This document shows positions 22,560 to 35,078 of a DNA stretch of 64,000 nt, piece after piece. The stretch's first letter is position 1; each line of letters opens with the position of its first letter. Source of the stretch: Agelas oroides (taxonomy: Eukaryota; Porifera; Demospongiae; Agelasida; Agelasidae); NCBI GenBank assembly GCA_949130485.1, contig OX422192.1, forward strand, positions 2,083,585 to 2,147,584, read 5' to 3'. Under the pieces are notes generated by a model, which made no database searches, was not told the DNA's origin, and saw nothing but the letters and a program-made list of their open reading frames with translations. Position numbers and translations under genes: made by a program.

Positions 22560-23836
22560 TTCAGTAGTGGCATTCCTTGACACCACCACCACCTTGAAGT
22601 GTGTCTCTGAGTCTCTGTACAGAGAGTGAAGATGCTGTACATGTAGTGTCTACTATGCGGGTTCATTGTGGGGATCTGGGTATGTGAACAATGTATAATG
22701 ACACTCTCTCCCCAAAGTTTAGTTCAAGAGACCCAATTGATATTGCTGATTTACATGACCATTGTGCCTTCACCATGATCCCGAACTGTGAACACATTGA
22801 TATTGCTGATTTACATGTCAATTTTTTGAACTACAAAGTATACAGAAAAACAGCTATGACTTCTAAAGCAGCTGCCATTTTGTGCTTCAGTCTTCCACAG
22901 GCCCCACAAGTTCAGGTACCAAACTTTTTTTTATATTGCTGTGATGGTAAATGACCACCTGCCATCTGCCGACATGATCTTCAGAAAGATCCCCGATGAG
23001 AGACTAAAGTGTAGTGGCCTTAGCTTTGTTTTTATATTAAAATGTGCTATAGATGGTTTTCATGGGGCGTGGCTTCACTTCCGGAGGGTAAAAGTCGGTG
23101 TCTGGGTTTAGTGCAGCTGTGTGCAAATTACAGGCTAGTAAGTGCTACATCGAGTCCTTACCATTAGTACCGAAAAGATAAAAGAAGCTGCTTCCCTCAA
23201 GGTGAATGGTCTGCTGTACAGCTGCCTTTTGATCACGCATTTGCCTAGTCGGGTGTAACGGAAGGTCGGGTGCCAGCCCTATACCCGGATTTGTTCTGCT
23301 GCAAAAATATTGCAGTCCAATCAGATTGCAGTATTTCAAGTAGATTCTAAATGAAGCCAACCGCCACGAGCATGCACTATGCGCAAATTAGATCACAATC
23401 ATAACTATTACATAACATATACCAGTATTCATAACTATTACATAACAGTTCAGAACAAATCCAGGTATAGGGCTGGCACCCGACGTTCCGTTTTTCGCGA
23501 AGGTCAGGTTACACCCGACTAGCGTTTGCCCTCCAGAAGTAGGACGCTTAATTGACATTTGACTGTAAAGGAGAGATTTCATCACTTGCTTCAAAGCTGA
23601 GAGTACAAACCTTAAAAGTACACAGAAGCTTGGATTCAATTGTGGATAGGAGTGGTCTTCTTGACTGTGTTCATAAATACTTTCATGAATGGTCACAAAT
23701 AGTAAAAGACCAGTCAGGCTACTTGCCTCCATCTCTACAGCGCCAGAACTCTGCCACATGCCATGCAGCACCCTCCAGGACTCTCTCTGAACAAGAACAG
23801 ACCTCCTAATGAATCTCAGCATGGATACACGTCTTG
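22560..23836 (-). pseudogene. Broken copy of the BOLA1-like gene
   Basis: On the minus strand the presequence exon (23822-about 23722) is nearly identical to exon 1 of the intact gene at 35079-36715, starting MLRFIRRSVLVQRESWR. The second exon (about 23660-23607, reading RPLLSTIESKLL) follows after a short intron. At about 22615-22560 the exon with DSETHFKVVVV is recognisable, but about 11 bp are missing before GGAATGCC, which shifts the frame. The third exon and the terminal RHRLV exon were not found. It is therefore a pseudogene of a mitochondrial BolA protein. It lies head to head with the death-domain gene that starts at 24034. Confidence 0.8.
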
Positions 23837-24033
23837 TGAAAGAGAAAAACGCAAAGTGATTACGGAACCTAAACCGGAACTGGAATTGGAACGAGGCACA
23901 AATCTGCTGACTCAGACTATAGTCTAACCCTTCCCCTGCATTCCTAAACAATAAACAACTTCTCCCCCGCCATTTCTGGGCTTCTAACAGACCTCGCTAC
24001 AGACCTCGCTACAGACCTCGCACTTTCTACACC
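23837..24033. promoter_or_regulatory. Shared divergent upstream region (BolA copy / NB-ARC gene)
   Basis: About 200 bp separates the two opposed starts. Parts of it (CTGCTGACTCAG, CCCTTCCCC, AATAAACAACTT) recur upstream of the intact BOLA1-like gene (about 36740-36830) and upstream of the second death-domain exon (about 33490-33560). The bidirectional promoter was thus duplicated with the genes. Also present is a 15-bp triplet GACCTCGCTACA (23993-24024). Confidence 0.5.
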
Positions 24034-27019
24034 GCGATGGATGTTCCTTCCCTAGAACTGAAGGATCTTGTGAAGCTCCCAGTAGCAGCGGAATGGAAAC
24101 AGTTGGGGCTCCAACTGGGTCTGCCATACATACCTTGGATGAGATTCAGGCTAACCATGAGAATTCTCCTAACTTTGCGCAGGAGTGCCTGAGAGACATG
24201 TTCAATTGGTGGCTGAACAATAGTCGTGATACAACCTATGAGAGGCTTGAGCGTGGGCTCAGAGATATTGGAAAGACACGGTTGGCTACACGACTACATG
24301 AACAATGCTCACATGGTGAGGAGACGCATGCATACAAATCAGCATAATGTATTGAACTCTACTTCAGTGAAAATTGACCTAGCCTCATACCCAGACACCT
24401 CCCCAGCTTTTGTCACATAATTACAATCACAATTCTAGTTACAGTATACGCAACAAAAGCTGAAGAGGACCCTGGAAATAAGTCCTTTGGGCCAATACTT
24501 ACTTTAGGCTTACATAGCTTTTGGTGAATAAGATCATGTAGAACGTTTTCAACCTTTTAGGTGATGGTACAAAATGGCATTCTCGTACAATACAGTGGGT
24601 CTTGACATCAGTTCTGCTTGTTGCAATGGTCTTGCTTGTCACTGCATTGGTCTTCATGTATCCACAAGTGTACCCTCCAAACATTTTGCCAGTTATTTTG
24701 GAAGAAGAGGTGTTTGTTGGCAGAGAGAGTGAAATACAAAAACTAACTGACTGGATTGGAAACTCAACCATTGTTAGTATTGTTGGTTCACCAGGGTTTG
24801 GTAAGTCAACCCTAGCTATTCATGTGGGTCATGCGATCACGGAAAAGGGTGGAGTAGCTGTGCACTATGCTGATCTCTATGAGGTACAGGATATAACCAC
24901 TCTCCATGATAAATTGACATTTCTGGTCCTTGGTGAGAAGAGACAATCTAATGACCACATTTTCATGTGGGCTAGCAAACTGAAAGTCCCAACACTCTTC
25001 ATCTTTGACAACTGTGATGAGCTGCTCCACAAATACAAAGATCCATTTCAAAATTTGATGAAGAATCTTGTCAGACAATCTCAGTTTCTGAAAGTAATGC
25101 TCACTGCAAAGCAAATGACATCATTTCTGGGTTCCTTTAAAAACTTTACTCTCAGAGAACTATCCACGAAGTCTGCTGCAAGTGTATTACAGAAGCTGAG
25201 TAATAATGTAAACAGAACAATGGCTCTGGAAATTGCCAGTTTGGTAGGAAATGTTCCTCTGGCACTGCAAGTGGTCGGGTCCTTACTGAAAGATATAGAC
25301 CCATCTACAATAGCTAATGACCTCAGAAGAGATCCTATACCTGCTCTGAGTCCAGAGCTGTTACCATCTACTGAATGTGTGTTTACAAGCCTCAACATGT
25401 CATACCATTACCTCAGTCCTGAACACCAGAAATGTGGAAGACTACTGGCTCTTTTTCCAGGTTCTTTTGATGCACCTGCAGTCAAAAATATCTTGGGTAA
25501 AGGATTAGTGCAAGATCCTTCCAAATGTTTGAGGGAACTTCAGTACAAATCATTACTGACCTATGACAGTCGTACCCAGCGATACAGATGTCACCAGCTT
25601 ATTAAAGACTTCTTTGCTTACATATCAAATGAATATGAAGATAGTGAATTGAGTGAGACTTTCTCAAGCCAGTTTTTAGACTATTATAAGTTAAAGTTTG
25701 GTATTATAGAGACATCTGAATCATTGAGAGAAGTGTTTCACTTACTTGATAAAGAGCGTTCAAATATTGATTTCCTTTTCACTCAAAGCTTTGAAATCGA
25801 TCCAAGCAATACTCATCGTGACAGTCTTGAAATTATTGCAAGAATCGCATTTAACTCAACCACTTCTGCATTAGATACACTACATGTTTGCAAATCACTC
25901 CATTCAAGGAATCCATTGTTTAGAGCACTACTGAGATTACAGTTAATGAATCCAAAACTTCATACTGGCAGTGCAGAACTAGTAGTTGATATCAGAGAAT
26001 CACAACAGGACATGCTTCAAGACCAGCAACATCCACTGTTTATAATGGCAACCATGGTACTGTGGCAAAGTGAAGATCTTGCCAATTTTAGTTCCTGTCT
26101 CCTCAAAGGTGATATCCATGGTGCCACTTTAAAGGGGATTCACATGGGTGAACAAGGATTATTTGAACTTGATTCTGACTTTGCGGGCATCTCAATGTAT
26201 CTAGGATTGTCTGCATATTTAGAGAGATATGTAAAGTTGCTAGTTCAACTCAGCAAACTGGAAGCTATACTACATGGGAAACAAAATGCTGTAGAAATGT
26301 TATTGATGAGGTACAACAGGTTAGATCAATTGTTTTCTTTCGCACCAGCAAACGATCTTGAAAGTCAGCAAATGTACATTAAGTATCATTCAGCCCTTGC
26401 ACACAATTACATTCTTCTTGGACACTTTGATCACTTCCTAGAACAGTGGAAGAAAATTATTCAACTGAAATGGCCAATGGAACAGTGCAAGCAAGTGGGT
26501 TGTACCTCTACACACTTGGCTCTAGCACACTTTGGACAACGAGACTATGAGCAGTCAGCAGAGCAAATGGAAGCTCTACTACACTCCAATTCACTGCGAG
26601 GCAACAGAAGGGTTCGGCTGTTCATACTGCTCCATGAATCCTACATGAGACTGGGTGATGTAGAAAGAGCTGCACAGCTGCTTACTAAAGATCACTATCT
26701 TTCAATGTTTCCTTCAATTAAGACCATTAAAGCCACAGATTATGTCAACTCAACTAAGCTGTTTGTTGAGTATCATAGATACCACCACAGCCACTCTGCA
26801 GTATGGCTACTGAACAGGAAATGCATGACAGTATCTTCACAGAACTACAGAACATGTTTCATACTTGCAGCATTCTACAGGAGCCTAGGCTCAAGAGATG
26901 CAACAAAGTTGGGGAGAGTCTTACAGCAAGTGTTAAGACACCACATTGAGAGACAGCGTTACTTAGTGATACCATGGCAGGATTATGAAGTGTACTCTGG
27001 TGAGCCATCATCACAGTAG
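24034..27019 (+). CDS. Death domain-TM-NB-ARC-helical repeat receptor-like gene, copy A (damaged)
   Basis: The first exon (from ATG 24034) encodes a death domain (LKDLVKLPVAAEWKQLG ... MFNWWLNN ... TTYERLERGLRDIG). Compared with copy B it lacks one base near 24129-24135, which shifts the frame mid-domain. The large exon starts at 24561 after TTTTAG and runs open to 27019, about 819 codons. It shows a hydrophobic helix (LTSVLLVAMVLLVTALVF), then an NB-ARC ATPase with Walker A GSPGFGKST (24785-24811), Walker B LFIFDNCDE (24994-25020), LKVMLTAK, and a GLPL-like GNVPLALQVV. About 450 residues of helical, TPR-like repeats follow. By family the NB-ARC is an STAND switch ATPase and the death domain a signalling adaptor, suggesting innate immunity or cell death (inference). 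Compared with pseudogene C (40840-41653) the C-terminus is cut short and lacks a terminal membrane helix. The splice donor of exon 1 is unclear. Confidence 0.78.
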
Positions 27020-27289
27020 AACATGCAATTTTGTTTATGTGAATTCAGAAACATATTAGCTCATGCACACATAAATTATAGTACAGTACATTAGCTTATC
27101 AGATTGCACAATTATATCATTTTGTTGCCATGTTAAGACATCACAACAGAATTGTAGAACAAGTTTACTTTTGCAAAGTAAGAATTACAACAAGTGAATA
27201 CGCGCATGCAGAAATCCTGGAGTTGTTTTCTTTTTCTTTTTTTTGGGGGGGGAGATAGTTTAATGAGTTTGTTGTACAAGTTACTTAGC

Positions 27290-28335
27290 ATGCAGGTGTT
27301 CAGCTTTCCTATAAACACGTCACAGCATCAGGATTGTACACAACAATCTCAGGATAGTTCAGCTTGCCACCAACTTGTCCATATATACACACCCTGGAGG
27401 TGGACCAGTCAGCTGCTGACTATTTGTTCTGCCTGGATACGTCACAGAGGACCATTGCTCGATGGCCATATAGACACCTTGTATATAATCATGACATTTG
27501 GAAGAGTTGGGAGCAAGGTAAAACCTGTGGCGAATCATTGGAAGGTGGTGTTCATTCTGATTGTCTAAGGCTAAGCCAGTGCTTGAAATTCCACAGATGC
27601 CACAGTTTCCATCGTTGCAGAGTTTGTTGGTAGTCGTGATGTTGCATGTTATTGTTGTACCGTGGTAGTGCTCTTCAACACTTTGATCTTGAAGTAATTG
27701 AATAAAAACTTGATTAGTATTAATCTCTGTTGTTAGGCTATCAACTTTTCTGTTTGATCCTCTGGCATTGTAAACATGACATGACAGGAAAAAAGCACGG
27801 CTATTGTCTTTGCTAGTCACCATCCCTGCTAACAGTGTTGTGTGAACATTAATAGAAGATAGTGGAATGAGAAAATCTACTTTGTAACGTTTTGTAATTC
27901 TACATTTTTGTGGTACTTGCAGCTATCTATGCTATCTATAATTATGCTAATTTGTAGGGCATGCTAGCTTTATGTCTGGGAACTTGAGATGAAAATTTTT
28001 TAATACTGTATGAGACAGCAGTGCCTACTGCATTGTTTTCTTAACATTATTTGTGCTTCTTTTCCTCTACTACAAAAGTTGCAACCTGTGGTGAATCATT
28101 GAAAGGTCTGTAGCTACTTGACATTCCACAGATGCTGCAGTTCCCATTGTTGCAGGGTCTGTTGGTAACCATGATGTTGCAGTTAGTGTCGTACCATGGT
28201 AATGCTCTTCAATACTTTGATCTTGAAGTCCATACTTGTAGGCATTCCAGTTTCGTTGCAGGGTGAAGTTTGTGATCACGAAACTTGATCAATGGGTGCA
28301 AATCTTCCCTAGTATATAGCAGGTCTGATTATTCC
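27290..28335 (-). pseudogene. Two tandem PARP catalytic-domain pseudogene fragments
   Basis: Both match exon 2 of the PARP genes at 37082 and 42343. Fragment 1 (about 27825-27290) reads LLQDQSVEEHYHGTTITCN and GICGISSTGL, then loses frame around RFYLAPNSSKCHDY and again before the C-terminus. Fragment 2 (about 28335-28075) reads FVITNFTLQRNWNAYKYG and HYHGTTL and is frameshifted soon after. Their flanks are also duplicated: 27820-28080 and 28440-28700 share CCCTGCTAACAGTGTTGTGT and CAGCAGTGCCTACTG. The pair thus arose by a tandem duplication of about 600 bp. They lie tail to tail with NB-ARC copy A. Confidence 0.85.
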
Positions 28336-28715
28336 TATAAAGATTAGTATATATCTCAGTTGATAGGCTATCAACTTTTCTGTTTGATGATCAGGCATAT
28401 TCTAAGCATGATATGACATAAGTTCACAGCTGGATTGTCTTTGCTAATTATGGTCCCTGCTAACAGTGTTGTGTGAATATTAATAAAAGATGCATGGTGA
28501 AATGAGAAAATCTACTTTGTGATAATAGAAACATTTTGTAATTCTAACAATCATACATTTTAGTAGTACTTGCAGCTATAGCTATCTATAAGTCTATCTA
28601 TAGAGTTCGTATGGCACACTAGTAAAGATGGAAGTTTGTTAATGCTGCATGACACAGCAGTGCCTACTGTGTCAAATTTCACTGCGTTGTTTTCTTAAAA
28701 TTGCTTGTGCTTTTT

Positions 28716-31700
28716 TCAAAACTCAAGTTTGTCCAGATGTACTGAGTGGTTTTCCTTTATCTTCTCTATAAAAGTTGCAGTTATCAAAAGTGTTATGTAG
28801 TTTTCACGTGTTGCACCTTGATTCAGAAGTTCCAAAACTATTCCAGTATGAGCATTTGAAGAAATATTTTGGCAATATAAGTGTTGATTTGCGGAATCAT
28901 TTGTGGGTCTACAGTAGGTAGAGTCACCTGGAATATGGTGATGCTGATGTGTGGTGTCATCATCTTCAAGAATTATGTTGGGCTCTGTGTAAGGCTGTTG
29001 AGCATCGGTGAACTGAGGAATGTTAGGTGGTGCCGGAAATCCACTTTTAACACGACATCCACTCACAGGTACAGGTGTGCGAGTTGCACGCCAAACAAGT
29101 ATATCATCATAAAAATGGTTGTGCAGGATTTTCACTGCATTTAAAACATCTCCTATGCTAGAGTAAGACTCATACAGAAGAATGAGAATCCTAGCTTTTC
29201 TACTTGCACTAAGTTTGTCCAGTTTCAGTAGTGGGTGAAGATGTTCAATGGCCTGCTCATAGTTGCCTCTGCCAAAGTAGGCCAATCCTTTGTGTAAGTG
29301 ACTGCATCTTTTGTTTTCACAGTCTTGTAATTGCTTTTTCAGGAATAGAATCTTTTGCCAGCATTCTAGAAACTTGTCATATTGATTGAGACGAATGTAA
29401 CTGTTTGCAAGTGCAGAATAGTACTTAGCGTAGACCGTGCGACTTGAACTGCTGTCATCAGTGCTACCAAGGTGATACAATTCTTCAACTTTTTCACTTC
29501 TAGACAGCAACGTTTGTAGTCGATGCGACTGACCATCCACTTTACCATCAGCTTTGCTGAGCAAGATAAGTAAGTTCACATACACTTCAAAAGATGCACT
29601 GTTCCCAATACGATTTGATATAGGAACAAAATGTACATCATACTGCATCAGTATAGTCTTGAGAAGCTGACAGTAATTTATCAAATTCAATTCTGTTAAG
29701 TACCACAACTTTATTTCATCCACAATAAGACGCTTTCCAAAATCTATTAGTCGTTGCACCAGAGCTTCAGAGGTGTTCATACGTGAAAGGATGTCAAAAT
29801 CTGACACGTTGCATGACTTTAGAATATCAAATTGCCTTTCAACAGAAACATGCATAGTAAATAGGTGCTCAAAGTTGTATCTTTCCAAGTCCAATATTTG
29901 AAAGCCTTCCAAATGATGTTTGGCCTCTATATCAGGTAGTGCAACTCCACAGTACAAGGTTACATAGTAGATTGCAAAGTGCATGCACTGCAAAAACCAC
30001 TTGGTTAAAATGACCCCGAGTGAAGGTTACTGCAGTTTCAGGGTTGATTGAACAGAATCAAAAACACAATTATCATCAATTAACCCCCTCACAACCCCCT
30101 CACAATCCATCAAAGTTCAAACAGCTAGCAGAGACACTTGTCTGCTAGCCAATATATACCAGTTCGTATGCATCCATCTGCTGGCAATTATCCGGTTCAG
30201 AACCAGATAATAGCCAGCAGGTGGATGCATATCAACTGTCTGTGCTAGCTCTTTGAAGCTAGATGGAGTTATGAGTAGGATAATTGTGTTTTGGAATTCC
30301 TTTAATCATGCTACCCACCTGTTCAATGGACCTTGAAACTCCAGTAACCATGCACTTATGGTCAATTTAACCAAGTATTTTTTGCATGATCAGAGAACTG
30401 TTCTTGTTCCACTGTGAGGCCCTGTAATGTAAGAAATTCTTTAACTAGTTGATGGAATCTGTAGCGATCTGTGTTCCCATCGATGCTCAGCAGCGACCTG
30501 TATTTGAGTAGGTTCAAACACTCTGAGACAGCTATGCCTGTATGGTTCAAAATGACTATTGCAGCTGTTTCAGCAAATGATCCAGGAAAGTTGGCTAGAA
30601 GTCTCGCACACCTTTGATTCTCTGGTGTGAGGTATCCATATGAAATATTCAGGGATGTCACAACACGATCTTCAGGTGGCAAATCAGCTGGACTACACAT
30701 TGAAATGCGATCTGTCTGCAGCCGCTTGATGACCAACTCCACACTTCTTTCATTCAGGATCTTGCCTACCACCTGAAGAGCAAGTGGTGCATTCCCTACT
30801 AGGCTAGCTATTGTTGCAGCCATGGTCCTGTTGCTTAGTTTACTTGTGATCATCAATAGTTCAGTGGCATGTTCTGGCGTAAGTTCAGTTATGGTGAAAT
30901 TACGGAAGGAGTATAGGAAGGAAACCAAATGCTTTGCAGTTAACAGTACTTTCAGATAGGGGGAGTACTTGATGATATTCTTTAACAGAGTTTGGAATTC
31001 ATTTTGATTTTTATGCAAAATATGGTCACAGTTGTCTAAAATCAGCAAAGTCTCAACTTTTAATTCTCTAGCCCACGCCAGAACAGGATCAACTGATTGC
31101 TTTTGTTCCTGGAATTGAACTGTCAGTAGAATATGTTGCCTTAGAAGGTCAACACGGGACAAATCCTGAAGATTGACGTAGTGAACAGTTGTACCTCCAC
31201 TGCAAACAGCATGGCCAACATGAATTGCCAGTGTTGATTTACCAAATCCAGGAGGACCCACAATACTTACAATCCGAATTTTCTCAATCCAGTGAGTTAT
31301 TTTCTGGGTTTCAGCTTGCCTTCCTACAAATACCTCTGTTTCCAACAGATCCGGAAGTGATTTTGATGTAGATGTTTTCAGAGGTGGATAGAGCAAGACA
31401 ACAGTAACAGCAGTGAGAATGACAAAAATTGTTGCCACTGTGATGCATAACAGATGAGTTGGCCGCCTTTGATTGAGTGTACCTGTGAAAAGTCATTCAG
31501 TGTAATGCCATAGCTAAATTGGCTGGCCTCATTCCCAGGCTCTCCCTACACAAGATTGAGCCTGGGAATGAGGCTAGAAGCAGCCATATCATACCCTGTC
31601 ATTCCCTATTTAAGGTCTCTTCATTGGCCCTGCCGGGACACATTGGATTTGTGTGCTTGTACTGTAACACTCTGGTTGTACATCTTGCAGGCTAAAATAA

Positions 31701-33487
31701 AAAACTTACATCAGTAGGATATCAATTACTATATACACAAACGGCATTGTCATGGTGGCAGAGTACTATGAGACTGCACAGTGTCTATCATAACAGATGA
31801 AGCAAAGGTGCACCTATTTAGGATATCCGATTGTATTGTCTATACAGTATTTATCTAGACAAACCATTGTACAACACAGTGATATATTTGCATAAATGGT
31901 ACGGTATAACCAAAGTAAACCGCTGTACATTAGGAATTATAGCTGCTACTAGAGTAAGTAAAATAGGGAAATTTAGTGTGCATATTATATGAACTCTCTC
32001 TTTTAACTTAGCACAAACAAGCTTACTATTGTTATACTTTCTGTTTGCATATACACAGAGTAATAGTTGTTGGATGTTGCTTAGCAACCAAATCTTTGAA
32101 CTTGAATAACAAAAAGTGGATGGGTGGAAGTGATAATGGGTGTGGCAGTGAGTTTCTAGGGGTAACATCCAACAAATAAGTTACATTCCCCAGACAGAGC
32201 AGCATGAGCCTGAATCCATCACAGCCTGTGAAGGGGCACACCCAACTGTAGCCCCAACTGCTTCCATTCAGCTCCCACTGGGAGCTTTACGAGGTCCTTC
32301 AGTGCCAAGGAAGGAATGGCCATCGCAATGTACATGGCGGGGGAGGGGCTGATCAAGTCAGCCAAGTGAGATTTTGTAACTCTAATAGCAATTACCATTG
32401 TATAACACTATCTATAGGTAGGAAACCCTAGTACATTTAAACATTATGTAACCACTTACAGATTATAAAATCATTGTATACCATAATCTCTCGAAAATAT
32501 GCCCATGGACGATGAACTTAAGTGGCTTTTGAAAGAAGGGGGTGGACGTATTTTCATACGCCCACCTCACACACAGTTATAGTCTAGCTCTATTTACAAT
32601 GTATGTACAGCGGCAGATTTTGAAATTTAGAAAGGGGGTTCAGCCACTGGCGCGCGAAGCGCACCTGAAAAATTTTGGGTTGCCACGCCCACTTCTGGTC
32701 ACGTGAATGCATTCATGACACACATAATTATTGTCTGACCTGAGTATTGAAGTATTGAGTACTGACTGGTAGCTAGCTAGTGAGTTGTTTAAAATAGCTG
32801 GAAGTCCGAACTGAATATCTCGAAGCAACTCTAGGCCTAGTCAAAGGTCTGGAGATCAGTAAGGAACTGATACGTGAGTGTGTAACTGTGCCTGCTTGTT
32901 GTTGCTGCATGCCACTGCTGCATAATCATTTGATGGACTCGTGCAGTTATGTACGCAAAAATACACTACTAGCCGCCAAAGGGGGGTGCATTTGCACCCC
33001 CCTTATCCCCCCTAAATCCGCCACTGCAGTGATTCTGCAATACCTATTTTTGAGAGATTACGGTAAATCTGCAGACTAAACCACTTTGTAACAAACACAG
33101 AATACAGAGTAATACTCTTATCTCACCATCTTTGTGGAAGTGTCCTGTCAAAACTCCCTCTCCAATCCTATTTAGTGCATGTGCCAGCTTTGAATACACC
33201 TCTTCACATTGTGAACGCTGTTGAAGGAAACATGTCACAGGTTCTATCTCTCCAATATCTCTAATCCCACGCTCAAGCCTCTCATAGGTTGTATCATCGT
33301 CATTGTTCAGCCACCAATCAAACATGTCGCTCAGGCAATCCTGCACAAAGTCACGAGAGTGCTGGTGGTTAGCCTGAATCTCATTCAGCTTATGAGGGGG
33401 TACACCCAGCTGCTGCCCCAACCGTCTCCATTTAGCTGCTACTGGGAGCTTCACGAGATCCTTCAGAGCGGAACAAGGAATAGCCAT
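28716..33487 (-). CDS. Death domain-TM-NB-ARC-helical repeat receptor-like gene, copy B (interrupted)
   Basis: Exon 1 (33487-33127) encodes an intact death domain (KWRRLGQQLGVP ... MFDWWLNNDDDTTYERLERG) and ends in a good GTGAGA donor. The next exon starts at 31482 in phase and runs to about 30362. It encodes a short Arg/Thr linker, a membrane helix (CITVATIFVILTAVTVVLL), then NB-ARC with Walker A GPPGFGKST, Walker B LLILDNCDH, LKVLLTAK and GNAPLALQVVG. A foldback of about 400 bp (29987-30393) then interrupts the frame. The homologous reading frame resumes at 29993 and continues to a stop at 28716 (helical repeats, then a His/Asp/Thr-rich insert near HHIPGDSTYC). An acceptor-like TTTTTGCAG borders the second part, so splicing out of the insert cannot be excluded, but no in-frame donor was found. 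The gene is either disrupted or carries an unusual intron. Confidence 0.75.
29987..30393. mobile_element. Foldback element inserted in NB-ARC copy B
   Basis: The whole insert is an imperfect palindrome centred near 30200. The ends read ACTTGGTTAAA(A/T)TGACC inward from both sides. GGTTACTG(C/G)AGTTTCA, AAAACACAATTATC and ATGCATCCA(T/C)CTGCTGGC recur as inverse pairs. CATGCA adjoins both edges and may be a short target-site duplication. It has no coding capacity. Confidence 0.8.
31528..31576. mobile_element. Mini-foldback, TGGCCTCATTCCCAGG type
   Basis: GGCCTCATTCCCAGGCTC is followed after a short loop by GAGCCTGGGAATGAGGCTA. It is the same family as the elements at 21703 and 46205, lying just upstream of the membrane-helix exon of NB-ARC copy B. 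No matching target-site duplication was seen. Confidence 0.7.
32219..32323 (-). pseudogene. Third death-domain exon fragment
   Basis: The minus strand reads MAIPSLALKDLVKLPVGAEW then KQLGLQLGVPLHRL and a stop. This is the first half of the death domain of copies A and B. It lies inside the long intron between the death-domain and membrane-helix exons of copy B, with the same GCCCCTCCCCCGCC-type upstream sequence. A truncated duplicate. Confidence 0.8.
32607..33028. mobile_element. Possible hAT-type non-autonomous element
   Basis: The left end CAGCGGCAGATTTTGAAAT and right end (inverse) CAGTGGCGGATTTAGGGGGG resemble each other, with G-rich runs behind both. The ends match the CAGTGGCGGAT pattern common in animal hAT MITEs. 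No clear 8-bp target duplication. Located in the intron of NB-ARC copy B. Confidence 0.55.
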
Positions 33488-34018
33488 TGAACGCGCTTGT
33501 TGTTTATTCGCCTGTCAAGCCCAGGGGGAGGGGCTACAATAAATTGGCTTCGTTCCAACTCCCGTACCGGTTTGGGAACGAGGCTCACACTGTGCATTTG
33601 GACAACGACCTTTCTGCTTGCATATGTGCTGCTTGCATATGTGCTGCTTGCATGGTCGACCAAGAATGTATGACAATAGTTTGATATTTGCATAACAGTT
33701 TACACATTATAAAAACATTAAACATATATGCATTAAAAATAAGGATGCATGGTTTGATAATGCATTTGCATTTCTATGTGTCAAAGTGTAGGCCCACACC
33801 CAGCTTTTCTTTGCTAGCCATGCTACAGTAAGGCTAAGTGACAAAAAAATGGTAAAGGGCTTAGAAATGAAGAGAGTGGCTACCTCAGTGGCTACATTAC
33901 TTTTTCTCTCTCTCATGATCAGGAAAGCATAGTCCAGTTATGAGACCATAACATACATGATACAGGAATCATGGGAGAAGATACTGCAATGAATGCATGA
34001 TACAATATACATGCTTTT

Positions 34019-34345
34019 TTATTGTGTGTCTGTTGCTACGTCAACACTGTGGAAAGTACTGTTCATCTTTGAACCCTTGTGAGCCTTGTCTGTTGCTGTC
34101 TCTCTTGACCCTCCCAGACAGGGAGGAGAGTTGGTCACCTTGCCTCCACTATCATCCCACTGCTGGAGAGTTCTAGCCTGCAATGATACACAAGCAGTGA
34201 GATATACAATAACATAGTTCACAAACTCTTCAATGGCCATTGTGAGCTTCAGTCAGAGTTAACTATAGTGAAATGCATTGTTGATACCTGAGATAGGTAG
34301 CTAGCCCTCTCCTCAAAAAAGGTGCCACCATTTAATACTAGCCAC
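34019..34345 (-). CDS. 3' end (two exons) of an unrecognised gene
   Basis: Exons 34345-34288 and 34177-34019 have good acceptors (CATTTTCAG; a pyrimidine-rich tract ending ATTGCAG) and a GTATCA donor. They join in phase to read WLVLNGGTFFEERASYLSQ followed by ARTLQQWDDSGGKVTNS, then a Ser/Thr-rich tail and a stop. The first part looks like an amphipathic helix. Upstream exons were not identified before the BOLA1-like gene begins, so the model is partial. No family was recognised. Confidence 0.5.
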
Positions 34346-34589
34346 CTGAAAATGAACAGTGAACCAAACAGTGGCTATGGGCCTATGGCGCTCGAGTATG
34401 ATAAAGGCTCCAGAAGCCCAAACTTATTTTATAGTGAGAATCCTCTGATGTGTACATCCTAAGTGTTACAACCAAGATATGTATCCCAATAGCAAAGAAG
34501 ACCTTTGTAAAGAGAACAGAAAATGTTGTTGGTAGCTTAATAACTGACCAAGGTGCTCTTAATTCAGGTAAGGCTTGCATACCAAATTT

Positions 34590-35030
34590 ACTTCATCTCT
34601 CTGTACAAGAGCGCATAAGAACGGGCGGCTTGAGTAAGGGTGTGTAATTCCAATAGAAGCCAGTAGTCTGGTCAAAATTATCAAACCATATTAAAAATAG
34701 AATGCCTGGTCATGCAGGGCTTATTTAGAAATTTGTTAAGGGGGCAAAAATTGAGTATTGGAAATCTTGGGGGGGCGACAATCCAAGTATAAATTCCAAG
34801 GGAGGGACAAAAATCCTGCAAAGCAAGGGGGGGGGGAGATAAATGCCCCCCTTTGTCCCCCCAAATGAAGCCCTGGTCACATGCTTAGCAACAATGGCCT
34901 ATGTCTATGCAACATGCGCAGTGCTATTTTTAGTACTGGTGCTAAATTCCGACCAGTTTCAAACTTTACGGAGCTACACGCTCTTACTCAGATGCCTGTT
35001 CTTATGCACTCTTGCTCTGTATGATGACCA
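34590..35030. repeat. Inverted repeat with a nested MITE (34715-34875)
   Basis: Outer arms: CAAGAGCGCATAAGAACGGG (about 34607) and its relative in inverse orientation near 34990-35015. Nested inside is a 161-bp element with ends CAGGGCTTATTTAGAAAT and, inverse, CAGGGCTTCATTTGGGGGG. It is flanked by TGGTCATG and GTCACATG, which may be a decayed 8-bp duplication as expected for hAT elements. Confidence 0.6.
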
Positions 35031-35078
35031 ACAGGTATTGTTGCCATAGCAACCAAACTAATTTCCTTTTGGAGGTGG

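Noticed and set aside
24561-27019. Canonical NLR (NACHT plus LRR)
   Set aside because: The ATPase motifs fit NB-ARC better than NACHT, and the C-terminal part has no leucine-rich repeat pattern.
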